5,319 nt of DNA from an uncultured Eubacteriales bacterium (GTDB lineage Bacteria > Bacillota > Clostridia > Christensenellales > Aristaeellaceae), in contig CADBNX010000153.1 of NCBI GenBank assembly GCA_902796115.1, positions 1 to 5,319 on the forward strand, written 5' to 3'. A model generated the notes under the pieces. That model was not told the origin of the DNA, ran no database searches, and saw only the letters and a program-made list of their open reading frames with translations. Position 1 is the stretch's first letter, and the number at the start of each line of letters is the position of its first letter. Made by a program: the position numbers and the translations under genes. Of this stretch, positions 1 through 5,319 are shown in pieces.

Positions 1-353
1 GCCCGGGCCATGTTTTCCGCCTGCTCCGGCAGCGCCGCCGTCGGCTTTTCGCACAGCACGTCGCTGCCGTGCCGCATGGCCGTGATGCTCTGCTCCTCAT
101 GAAAACAGATCGGAGAGCAGATCACGGCAAGGTCCGCCTCATTCTCCGCGTAAAAAGCTTCCGGCGTATCGTAATGCGGGATGCCCCGCGCGTTGATCTC
201 ATCCTTCAGCGGCGCGCCCTCAAAATACGGCTCCACCACTCCGGCCAGGGTCATGCCCCATTCGGCCATGTTTTCCAGGATGCTGCCGCAGATCACTCTT
301 CCGTAGCCGCCGATGCCGGCCACGACCGTACGTACCGGTCTGCCTGTTTCCAT
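1..353 (-). CDS. Gfo/Idh/MocA family NAD(P)-dependent oxidoreductase, N-terminal part (cut by left edge)
   Basis: Translating the minus strand from the ATG at 353-351 gives 117 open codons to the window edge, so only the nucleotide-binding half is present. Residues 13-18 read GIGGYG, a Rossmann GxGxxG dinucleotide-binding loop after a short beta strand (VRTVVAGIGGYG). Residues 101-104 read CEKP, the family's Glu-Lys-Pro motif, whose lysine contacts cofactor and substrate in characterised members. Family members are usually about 330-400 residues, so roughly two thirds is missing, including the substrate domain; the substrate cannot be named. The start is chosen because it follows GGGGTGG (358-364 on the plus strand) by 4 nt, a somewhat tight spacing, and because no coding frame precedes it. 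It lies 17 nt after the VanW-protein stop and is probably the last visible gene of the same operon. Family assignment is secure; function is open. Confidence 0.9.
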   Translation of the reverse strand, partial: METGRPVRTVVAGIGGYGRVICGSILENMAEWGMTLAGVVEPYFEGAPLKDEINARGIPHYDTPEAFYAENEADLAVICSPICFHEEQSITAMRHGSDVLCEKPTAALPEQAENMAR

Positions 354-370
354 ATGTCCACCCCGTTTCC

Positions 371-1393
371 TTACTTCGATGCCGCGGCAATTCCGTCCGC
401 CCGGTAAATCAGGATCGTCAGCGCCAGGTCATGGCAGCTTCCTTCGATGCGGATCGGGAAGCCGAAATCATTCTCGATGCGGAAATTCAGCGCGCCGGAA
501 GACGCATCCATGCCGTGCGGCAGGTACGCCGCGCCGCTCGCGCCGTGCGCGTGCCGCTCCAGGATCGTGACCCCCTGCAGCTGCAGCACCGTATTGTAGA
601 GGGTGCTGGACACCTGGCAGCTTCCGCCGCCGTAGCCCATTTTCGTTTCGCCGTCGATGAGCACCGGCGCTTCCATGAATCCGTTCCCGCGCGTGAACGG
701 GCCCACGCTTCCGTTGAAATTCAGCGTTTCTCCGGGCACCATCACCCGGTTCATGCGCTCACAGCATTTTTCCAGGTTATTGATGCGCGGCGGGTTGTCC
801 GAATAGAAGGAGGTGTACCCCGCGATCGGAAGATCTGTGTCAAACGGCGCTTCCGGATCGGGATTGATGGGCAGCAGCTCCTCCAGATCCAGGGTGGATA
901 CGTAGCCGTACTGGCGCTTGTAGATCAGGCGCGCCCAGCCGTCCTCCGCCCCGATCAGGGAAATGACCGCGCCTTCCGTGAGCTGCGACAGCACCTCCGA
1001 CGCGCGGCTTTTTTCGCTGTACACATTGGTGTTCCGCGCGATCACGGTATAATACGCGTTGAACTCCACCCCGTAGGGCGCGGTATTCACGGGGTCGACC
1101 GCCGTCACCTCGTCGATCCGGCTGCGCAGCACATAGGCGGTTTTCCCCTGGTGCAGGATCTCCACCCACCCCGGGTATACCTTCGTGATATTCAGCCGGT
1201 TGCCCGGATTCAGCGTATCGACGACCCGGCTTTCGGTGCTCATATCCGTATAGACCTTGGTGATGCTGTTCGGGTACCGCAGGGTCACGATGCCCACATA
1301 GGTCACATCCGCCGCGGCGGACGCGCAGGGCGGCAGCAGGCTGAGGATGGCGCAAAGCAGCAGTGCCGGGAATGCCGTTTTTTTCCGTTTCAT
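371..1393 (-). CDS. Secreted SH3-SH3-VanW domain protein
   Basis: A 340-residue exported protein. Residues 1-26 form a signal peptide: MKRKK, a hydrophobic core, then a likely cut after Ala-Ser-Ala. C23 is not in a lipobox. Two bacterial SH3-like modules follow at about 31-97 and 112-172, each with the GW-type core (PGWVEI, DGWARLI) and a closing YV strand. The VanW domain spans about 190-322, with the hallmark GGGSCQVSSTLYN at 255-267, preceded by FNGSVGPFTRGNGF and followed by ERHAH (279-283) and PHGMDAS. VanW is named after the vancomycin-resistance vanB cluster, but its biochemical role is not established; SH3 modules commonly bind cell wall. An upstream in-frame ATG would add 15 residues. 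I prefer 1393 because GGAG lies 7 nt before it and the signal peptide then begins cleanly. The start overlaps the NUDIX stop as ATGA, implying translational coupling. This domain is common in Clostridia and is not evidence of vancomycin resistance. Confidence 0.92.
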   Translation of the reverse strand: MKRKKTAFPALLLCAILSLLPPCASAAADVTYVGIVTLRYPNSITKVYTDMSTESRVVDTLNPGNRLNITKVYPGWVEILHQGKTAYVLRSRIDEVTAVDPVNTAPYGVEFNAYYTVIARNTNVYSEKSRASEVLSQLTEGAVISLIGAEDGWARLIYKRQYGYVSTLDLEELLPINPDPEAPFDTDLPIAGYTSFYSDNPPRINNLEKCCERMNRVMVPGETLNFNGSVGPFTRGNGFMEAPVLIDGETKMGYGGGSCQVSSTLYNTVLQLQGVTILERHAHGASGAAYLPHGMDASSGALNFRIENDFGFPIRIEGSCHDLALTILIYRADGIAAASK

Positions 1394-2082
1394 GTTTCCG
1401 CTCCGTTCACAGGGCTGTCTTCCTTCCACAGATCGCACGCGAAATAGGTCAGCGCCGCCCAGGTAAAAATGGAATAGGTTCTTCCGCGCTCATCCCTGCC
1501 CCGGCGCAGCGTCGCCAGCGCTTCTTCCTTCGTCAGCAGCGTGAAACCGTCAAAACACTCGCTGCCCACCGCGCCGCGCTGGTTCAGGCAGTCAAGGTTC
1601 TCCCGCTCCGTTACCGCGCACACCAGGCCGTTGCTCTCATCCGTCATGCCGGGAGAGGAAAAAAGCAGGGGGCTCACCACAAACAGCCGGTCCTTCTCCG
1701 TCAGGCGGATGCCGGTCTCCTCGAAGATTTCGCGCCTTGCCGTATGCAGCAGCGCGGCCTCAAAACCGCCGCCGCGGTCCTCCGCGTCGATCAGCCCCGC
1801 GGGCGGACTCAAAAGAAACCGTCCCACGGGATACCGGTATTCGTGAAACAGCACCAGCCGGTACGGCGCGTCCGGCGTTTTGACAATCAGGAAACAGCTG
1901 ACGGCGTCCGGAAGCATCTCCCGGAATTCCGCTTCCGTTTTCACCGCCGCGAGATTCTCCGCGTCCCTGCGGGTCGCGTCGTAGTAATGGCCTTTCTCCC
2001 CGTACTGCAGGTCAAACACCCGGATATACCGTGTGTCCAGCAGCGTTCTGACTCTTTCTCTGCTGATCTCGGGCTTCTTCAT
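1390..2082 (-). CDS. NUDIX hydrolase, ADP-ribose pyrophosphatase-like
   Basis: A 230-residue cytoplasmic protein with no signal peptide. It carries the catalytic half of the NUDIX box, REIFEETGI (117-125), whose glutamates bind the divalent metal used to cleave nucleoside-diphosphate-linked substrates. Upstream, FHEYRYPVGRFLLSPPAGLID (79-99) resembles the R-Y-P...PAG segment of ADP-ribose/nucleotide-sugar pyrophosphatases. Substrate is therefore inferred as a nucleoside diphosphate sugar, not shown. Unusually, 20 residues separate G96 of PPAG from R117, where the canonical box (G-x5-E-x7-R) has 13, so there is an apparent 7-residue insertion around DAEDRGGG. The open frame continues further upstream, but the ATG at 2082 is chosen because GGAG lies 8 nt before it and it overlaps the transpeptidase stop as TAATG. 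The 3' end overlaps the VanW gene as ATGA. Family call is firm; the substrate is not. Confidence 0.88.
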   Translation of the reverse strand: MKKPEISRERVRTLLDTRYIRVFDLQYGEKGHYYDATRRDAENLAAVKTEAEFREMLPDAVSCFLIVKTPDAPYRLVLFHEYRYPVGRFLLSPPAGLIDAEDRGGGFEAALLHTARREIFEETGIRLTEKDRLFVVSPLLFSSPGMTDESNGLVCAVTERENLDCLNQRGAVGSECFDGFTLLTKEEALATLRRGRDERGRTYSIFTWAALTYFACDLWKEDSPVNGAET

Positions 2083-3803
2083 TATTTCATCTCCGTACGC
2101 GGTTTCAGGGATTCGTTGATCGCGTCGATCTCCGCTTTCGTCATCAGCGTGGTCGCGCAGCGGGGGCACGCCTTCGGGGTTTCAAACAATGCCTCCAGCT
2201 GCCCGTAGGTGGTCTCCGTCAGGGGCAGATAGCGGTCCTTCACCGACGAACAGTACTGGTTCAGGTGGAAATACTTCCCTCCCGTGGGATTGTAATAAAC
2301 CCTGATATCGTCATCCGGATAAGGGATCGCGCGGCCCGTATCGTCCCAGATCAGCACCTTCGTATACTTCTTCAGGTTGTTCCAGAGCCACTTCATGTTC
2401 TGGCCCTGCTCATTGAGCGTTTTCTGCACCCGGATGCACCCGTGGCTGGCCTTCGATCCGAGCAGCTTCGCCGTGGAGGAAAAATCCTGCCGGCTGGCCG
2501 GGGTATCCGCGTCTCCGATATAGGGCACCTGGTGGATCGCGCATCCGCCGTTGAGCCGCATGCCGTATTCGCACCACAGATTGCCCGCAGGGAAGCCGCC
2601 CATTTTGGGGCTGATGATCACAAACTCGCCGGAGGGGGTTTCGTTCCAGCTCTGCGTGGCGTTGTTCAGGCCGGTCGACACCAGCAGCTCGCCGATGATC
2701 TTTCCCTCATTGAAAATATACATCCGCTGGTTCAGCTTGTCGATCAGCAGCGCGTAATCCGCCGCGGGCTGCACGGTTTTCAGCAGGGAGGTTTTCACAT
2801 ATCCCTGAATCAGGTCGTCCGTCACGCCGTATCCCGGCCTGGATTTGCAGTTCGGCCCGTAGGAGGAATTGTACGCCTCCACCAGGGTCCAGCCGTTATC
2901 CAGCGTTTCCAGGATGTGCACGCCCTGGGAGGCATAGGTGATCTCCCCCACCACGTTGTCTTTCTTCGAGGAATCGTCCGGCGTTCTGCGCAGCCGGTAC
3001 ACTTCCTTCTCGTTGCCGTCGATCACCGTCATCGGCTGCATCATGACATCCCAGATCGCCTGTTCGTCCTCCCGGTTTCCGATGGGCAGGGTCCAGTAGC
3101 TGTTCTCCTCTTCCATGCGTGCGACAGCCGAGGGAATATACGGGGTCGGGGACGGCGCGGGCGTGGGCGCGGGCGCAAGGAGCAGGCTGATCTGCCTCAC
3201 CGCGCCGGCCAGTCCCTCCGCGTCGGTCACCACGGCGCGCACCAGCAGTGTGCCGGGGGTCAGTTCAGCCGCCATCGCGCGGCTGTCCCAGGAAATGTGC
3301 GTTTCCGCATCCGCGGGAATCTCCCCGACGGCGGCCGTTTTCCATTCGTCTCCCACACAAACGCGGATCTCGGCCGCGCCGCCCTGCGTGGCGCACAGGG
3401 CAAAGGAAACCGTATCCCCGATCCGCGCTTCTTCCGGCGCGGAAAAGCTCAGGATCCGCGGCACCGGAACACCGATTTTCACCGGAACCGCCGCGGCATC
3501 CTCTCCGAGCGTCAGGACCAGTTCCCGATCTCCTTCGCTCACTTCCCCGAAATCGCCCGTCAGGGTGATGTGGTTGTTCCCGGCGGAGGCGCGGTATCCG
3601 CTGACCAGGGTCAGGGTCTGCCCCGCTCCCTCCAGCGTGATCTGCGCCTCTCCTTCCGTCGGGGCATAAAAAGAAATCCGCTCCGCTTTTCCGGGATGCA
3701 GGACTTCGGGAACCGAAACGAACGCCAAACCGGACTCGCCGAATGCACGGCCGGCGCCGGTCAGCAGCAAAAGCATCAGAATCAAGGCAAAACGTTTCCG
3801 CAT
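2082..3803 (-). CDS. Secreted multidomain L,D-transpeptidase (YkuD domain)
   Basis: A 573-residue exported protein and first gene of the leftward operon. Residues 1-22 are a signal peptide (MRKRF, Leu-rich core, AFG). Residues 23-208 look like two beta-sandwich modules of about 90 residues, rich in alternating hydrophobics; an Ig-like fold is inferred. A Pro/Thr/Ser linker (211-224) follows, then an SH3-like module around 257-341 (DNGWTLVEA, QGYVKTSLL). The YkuD domain covers about 348-487, with H424 (AIHQ) and S453-HGCIR, where C456 is the catalytic cysteine that forms the acyl-enzyme in peptidoglycan L,D-transpeptidation. Its TGLNNATQSWNETPSGEF stretch is typical of the fold. The tail (503-549) carries H513, C518 and a CPRC pair (C546, C549), a likely metal-binding module. 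The start has GGAGG 7 nt upstream. The expected role is peptidoglycan cross-linking or remodelling outside the membrane; the exact reaction (3-3 cross-link or protein attachment) cannot be read from sequence. Confidence 0.93.
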   Translation of the reverse strand: MRKRFALILMLLLLTGAGRAFGESGLAFVSVPEVLHPGKAERISFYAPTEGEAQITLEGAGQTLTLVSGYRASAGNNHITLTGDFGEVSEGDRELVLTLGEDAAAVPVKIGVPVPRILSFSAPEEARIGDTVSFALCATQGGAAEIRVCVGDEWKTAAVGEIPADAETHISWDSRAMAAELTPGTLLVRAVVTDAEGLAGAVRQISLLLAPAPTPAPSPTPYIPSAVARMEEENSYWTLPIGNREDEQAIWDVMMQPMTVIDGNEKEVYRLRRTPDDSSKKDNVVGEITYASQGVHILETLDNGWTLVEAYNSSYGPNCKSRPGYGVTDDLIQGYVKTSLLKTVQPAADYALLIDKLNQRMYIFNEGKIIGELLVSTGLNNATQSWNETPSGEFVIISPKMGGFPAGNLWCEYGMRLNGGCAIHQVPYIGDADTPASRQDFSSTAKLLGSKASHGCIRVQKTLNEQGQNMKWLWNNLKKYTKVLIWDDTGRAIPYPDDDIRVYYNPTGGKYFHLNQYCSSVKDRYLPLTETTYGQLEALFETPKACPRCATTLMTKAEIDAINESLKPRTEMK

Positions 3804-3810
3804 AGCGCTT

Positions 3811-3815
3811 CCTCC
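3811..3815 (-). promoter_or_regulatory. Ribosome binding site of the transpeptidase gene
   Basis: The minus strand reads GGAGGAAGCGCTATG. GGAGG sits 7 nt before the ATG at 3803, which supports that start and suggests efficient initiation for the first gene of the operon. Confidence 0.8.
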
Positions 3816-3816
3816 G

Positions 3817-3830
3817 GGAGAAACCTCTCC
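3817..3830 (-). other. Short hairpin in the 5' leader of the envelope operon
   Basis: The minus strand reads GGAGA-GGTT-TCTCC, a perfect 5-bp stem with a 4-nt loop, ending one base before the GGAGG ribosome site. With either candidate -10, transcription would start near 3830-3835, so this stem would lie at the very 5' end of the mRNA. Such 5' stems can stabilise transcripts or tune access to the ribosome site. The stem is short and may be chance. Confidence 0.4.
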
Positions 3831-3841
3831 TTTTATATTGT

Positions 3842-3870
3842 ATCATAGCGTGTCCGCGGTTTCCAGTCCA
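3842..3870 (-). promoter_or_regulatory. Candidate promoter of the leftward envelope operon
   Basis: On the minus strand, TGGACT (3870-3865) and TATGAT (3847-3842) are separated by 17 nt, matching sigma-A spacing with a weak -35 and a good -10. An overlapping alternative is TGGAAA (3864-3859 region) with TACAAT (3842-3837), also 17 nt apart. Either places the start about 30 nt before the transpeptidase ATG. No other promoter-like sequence is apparent between the four leftward genes, whose junctions overlap or are tiny. Confidence 0.55.
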
Positions 3871-3932
3871 GACTGTAAATAATTTGTAACATTCAACTTT
3901 GGGTGTGCCTGTTCACGCACCGTGTTCATCAT

Positions 3933-3953
3933 GCGGAAAGGCGGGGATTCCGC
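3933..3953. repeat. Small inverted repeat in the divergent intergenic region
   Basis: GCGGAA (3933-3938) and TTCCGC (3948-3953) form a perfect 6-bp stem with a 9-nt loop. An alternative fold pairs AAA(g)GCGG with CCGCTTT around a 5-nt loop. It is followed only by TTTGT, with no real T-tract, and lies upstream of both divergent promoters, so a terminator role is unlikely. It could be a protein site or chance. Confidence 0.3.
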
Positions 3954-3961
3954 TTTGTCCC

Positions 3962-3988
3962 GGTATCCTGATCACAGAGATGGTATCC
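3962..3988. repeat. Direct repeat GGTATCC, two copies
   Basis: GGTATCC occurs at 3962-3968 and 3982-3988, exactly 20 bp start to start, about two helical turns. It lies roughly 60-80 bp upstream of the plus-strand -35, a plausible activator position for the oxidoreductase gene. No matching regulator gene is in the window. The evidence is spacing and identity only. Confidence 0.35.
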
Positions 3989-4045
3989 GGAATGGAAAAG
4001 TGTAACGAAATCTGCCGAAAAGCCGCAGGAAAGCTTTATTTTATC

Positions 4046-4075
4046 TTGCAAATCGGAAAAGGAAGCCGATATAAT
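4046..4075 (+). promoter_or_regulatory. Promoter of the rightward transcription unit, with operator-like symmetry
   Basis: TTGCAA (4046-4051) and a perfect TATAAT (4070-4075) are separated by 18 nt. Transcription should start near 4082. Two symmetric elements overlap it: ATCGG (4052-4056) and CCGAT (4066-4070) form an inverted repeat filling the spacer, and GATATAATATC (4068-4078) is a perfect odd palindrome covering the -10. These could be an operator, but short symmetric sites in such positions can arise by chance. The -10 itself is convincing. Confidence 0.65.
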
Positions 4076-4083
4076 ATCAGCCG

Positions 4084-4090
4084 AAGGAGG
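4084..4090 (+). promoter_or_regulatory. Strong Shine-Dalgarno AAGGAGG before a five-codon ORF
   Basis: AAGGAGG is a near-ideal Shine-Dalgarno sequence placed 9 nt before the ATG at 4100. It is stronger than the site before the oxidoreductase itself. It would lie within 2-3 nt of the predicted transcription start, an unusually short lead for ribosome loading. Confidence 0.6.
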
Positions 4091-4099
4091 AAACTGCCG

Positions 4100-4117
4100 A
4101 TGAATGAACCGTACTGA
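4100..4117 (+). CDS. Possible leader peptide MNEPY (five codons)
   Basis: ATG AAT GAA CCG TAC TGA follows the strong ribosome site at 4084-4090 with good spacing, directly downstream of a good promoter, and ends 155 nt before the oxidoreductase start. It could be a regulatory leader peptide, a remnant of a displaced gene start, or a chance ORF. A competing ATG at 4104 opens a 72-codon frame running to 4322, but that has worse spacing from the Shine-Dalgarno and a low-quality Arg-rich translation overlapping the real gene. No peptide family is recognised. Confidence 0.3.
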   Translation: MNEPY

Positions 4118-4272
4118 CCGTACCGCAGATGCCGGGCGCTCAGGCGCAGGTTTTCCGGACGGGCACCGGCGGCGGATCACGGCGGCAGTGCGGTCAGGCA
4201 TCTGTCAGCCGGCGCAGACATCCTCCCGGAGAATCCCGCATACAGTGAACAGGAAAGGAAGCGTATCGGATC
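4118..4272 (+). other. GC-rich untranslated leader before the oxidoreductase gene
   Basis: About 155 nt lie between the mini-ORF stop and the ATG at 4273. CAGATGCC (4125-4132) and GGCATCTG (4197-4204) are perfect 8-bp complements enclosing 64 nt of G+C-rich sequence, so a stem with internal structure is likely in RNA. TCCTCC (4221-4226) could pair with GGAGGA (4086-4091) of the upstream ribosome site. I recognise no named riboswitch class and see no terminator with a U-tract. The likely ribosome site of the oxidoreductase is the purine run at 4251-4261. Confidence 0.4.
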
Positions 4273-5319
4273 ATGAAGAAACTGAATGTCTGTTTTATCG
4301 GCTGCGGCAGTTTTGCGCGTGATTTCGTGCCGTTGTTCCAGGCGCACCCGGCTGTGGAAAAGGTGAGCGTGTGCGACCTGATCCCGGAGCGGGCGAAGGA
4401 ATACCGGGACTTGTTCAAGGTGCCCATCGTGAAGACTTTTGAGGACGCGCTCGCGGACCCGGAAATCAATACGATCGCCAATTTCACGCAGCGCCACCTG
4501 CACGGGGATATCATCATCCGCGCGCTGAAGGCCGGCAAGAACGTGTATTCCGCGGTGCCGATGGCAAGCAGGGTGGAGGAATGCCAGGAAATCGTGGAGC
4601 TCGTCAAAAAGACCGGCCTCACCTATATGATGGGCGAAACCTGCATCTATTACCCCTCCTCGATGTTCTGCCGTGAAAAATTCCTGAAGGGCGAGTTCGG
4701 GCATTTCGTGTATGGGGAAAGCCAGTATTACCACGATATCGGGCACTTCTCGGATAACTACCGCGCCGCGCTGGACAGCGCCGGGGTGCCTCCGTTCTTC
4801 TATCCCACGCATTCCACGGCGATGCTGCTCAACGCGTGCGACAGCTATGTGACGAAGGTGACCGGCGTCGGCTACCGCGATCAGGAGGACGACCCGTATT
4901 TCAAGGCGGATGTGAACCAGTGGGGCAACGTATTCTCCAATGAGTATTCGCTGATGCAGCTGGCCAACGGCGGCACGGCGCGCGTGAACGAATGCCGGCG
5001 CATCGGATGGAAAGCGCCGTCCTCCTGCGTGCAGGCGTTCTACGGCACCGAAGCGGGCTACCAGTTCAGCAACGCGCAGCATCTGTTTGTGGTCAAAAAT
5101 CCCAAGGGCGTCACCCTGACGGATGTCAGCGATTACGTGAATCCCGTCGACATGACCGCGCACAAAAATGATCCGGATTTCATGAACCAGGTGGCCAATC
5201 ACACCTGGCAGTGGAATTCTCCCGCGCCGATCCAGTTTCAGGAGCGGGAGCGGCTTCCGGAAAGCTACAAACACGGCATGCGGAACGGGCACATGGCCTC
5301 GCATCAGCTTTTGATCGAC
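4273..5319 (+). CDS. Gfo/Idh/MocA family oxidoreductase with altered EKP motif (cut by right edge)
   Basis: The frame stays open for 349 codons from the ATG at 4273 to the edge. The N-terminus, MKKLNVCFIGCGSFARDF, is a Rossmann strand with the GxGxxA loop at 10-15. After the NTIANFTQRHLHGDIIIRAL stretch and AGKNVYS (88-93), the position normally holding Glu-Lys-Pro reads Ala-Val-Pro (94-96), so the conserved lysine is absent. The C-terminal domain begins near residue 120 (GETCIYYPSS) and includes PFFYPTHSTAMLL (174-186), in which H180 is a candidate active-site histidine. The protein ends in the window at HQLLID, typically followed in relatives by some tens of residues, so most of the gene is present. 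Substrates of this family are usually sugars, cyclitols or their derivatives; none can be specified. A purine-rich AAGGAAG lies about 11 nt before the start, slightly far. The gene is divergent from the envelope operon. Confidence 0.93.
   Translation, partial: MKKLNVCFIGCGSFARDFVPLFQAHPAVEKVSVCDLIPERAKEYRDLFKVPIVKTFEDALADPEINTIANFTQRHLHGDIIIRALKAGKNVYSAVPMASRVEECQEIVELVKKTGLTYMMGETCIYYPSSMFCREKFLKGEFGHFVYGESQYYHDIGHFSDNYRAALDSAGVPPFFYPTHSTAMLLNACDSYVTKVTGVGYRDQEDDPYFKADVNQWGNVFSNEYSLMQLANGGTARVNECRRIGWKAPSSCVQAFYGTEAGYQFSNAQHLFVVKNPKGVTLTDVSDYVNPVDMTAHKNDPDFMNQVANHTWQWNSPAPIQFQERERLPESYKHGMRNGHMASHQLLID

Noticed and set aside
371..1393. Vancomycin-resistance gene
   Set aside because: The VanW domain alone is widespread in Firmicutes without resistance, and none of the ligase, dehydrogenase or dipeptidase genes of a van cluster is visible.
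431..1447. Long plus-strand open frame of 338 codons
   Set aside because: It lies antisense to the SH3-VanW gene, is rich in Arg/His/Ala as expected from reverse reading of GC-rich codons, and has no domain or ribosome site.
2265..3848. Plus-strand open frame of 527 codons
   Set aside because: It is the antisense shadow of the transpeptidase gene, whose signal peptide, linker and SHGCIR motif are unmistakable. Its own translation shows no recognisable domain.
3933..3960. Rho-independent terminator
   Set aside because: The stem is only 6 bp, no T-tract follows, and no transcript is expected to end here because the flanking genes diverge.
3899..4117. 72-codon plus-strand frame ending in MNEPY
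   Set aside because: Its start lacks a ribosome site and it runs across the promoter at 4046-4075; only the last five codons follow a proper Shine-Dalgarno.
3929..4201. 90-codon minus-strand frame in the intergenic region
   Set aside because: No convincing ribosome site, no recognisable domain, and it is antisense to the plus-strand promoter and leader.
4104..4322. 72-codon plus-strand frame overlapping the oxidoreductase start
   Set aside because: Spacing from AAGGAGG is 13 nt, the translation is Arg/Ser-rich and it overlaps the real gene by 50 nt in another frame.
4177..5304. Minus-strand open frame of 375 codons
   Set aside because: It is antisense to the oxidoreductase with its clear Rossmann loop; the His/Arg-rich translation has no family features.

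Overview
The window looks like a chromosomal segment from a GC-rich member of the Clostridia (Firmicutes), perhaps an uncultured gut or rumen lineage. The support is indirect: strong AGGAGG-type ribosome sites, a secreted YkuD protein with a proline/threonine linker, an SH3-VanW protein, and two Gfo/Idh/MocA oxidoreductases. No rRNA or other taxonomic marker is present, so this placement is inference. No rRNA, tRNA, CRISPR array, insertion sequence or phage gene was seen.

Left and centre (1-3870, minus strand). Four genes are packed head to tail and read right to left as one probable operon. In transcription order they are a secreted multidomain L,D-transpeptidase (YkuD), a NUDIX hydrolase, a secreted SH3-SH3-VanW protein, and a Gfo/Idh/MocA oxidoreductase cut off by the left edge. 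The first two junctions overlap (TAATG and ATGA), and the third gap is only 17 nt. A candidate sigma-A-like promoter, a short 5' leader hairpin and a strong ribosome site precede the transpeptidase gene.

Divergent intergenic region (3804-4272, about 470 bp). It carries the leftward promoter and, on the plus strand, a promoter with a perfect TATAAT. The plus promoter has several small symmetric or repeated elements on or near it. It is followed at once by AAGGAGG and a five-codon ORF (MNEPY), then about 155 nt of GC-rich leader with an 8-bp inverted repeat. This is the least explained part of the window.

Right (4273-5319, plus strand). A second Gfo/Idh/MocA oxidoreductase runs off the right edge. 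The usual Glu-Lys-Pro motif is replaced by Ala-Val-Pro, whereas the partial oxidoreductase at the left edge keeps it.

Functionally, the leftward operon combines two exported cell-envelope proteins with two cytoplasmic enzymes. The YkuD enzyme should act on peptidoglycan; VanW-domain function is not established. The divergent oxidoreductase probably acts on a sugar or cyclitol derivative. I see no clearly new multi-gene system. The best leads are the leader and mini-ORF, the altered oxidoreductase motif, and the four-cysteine/histidine tail of the transpeptidase.
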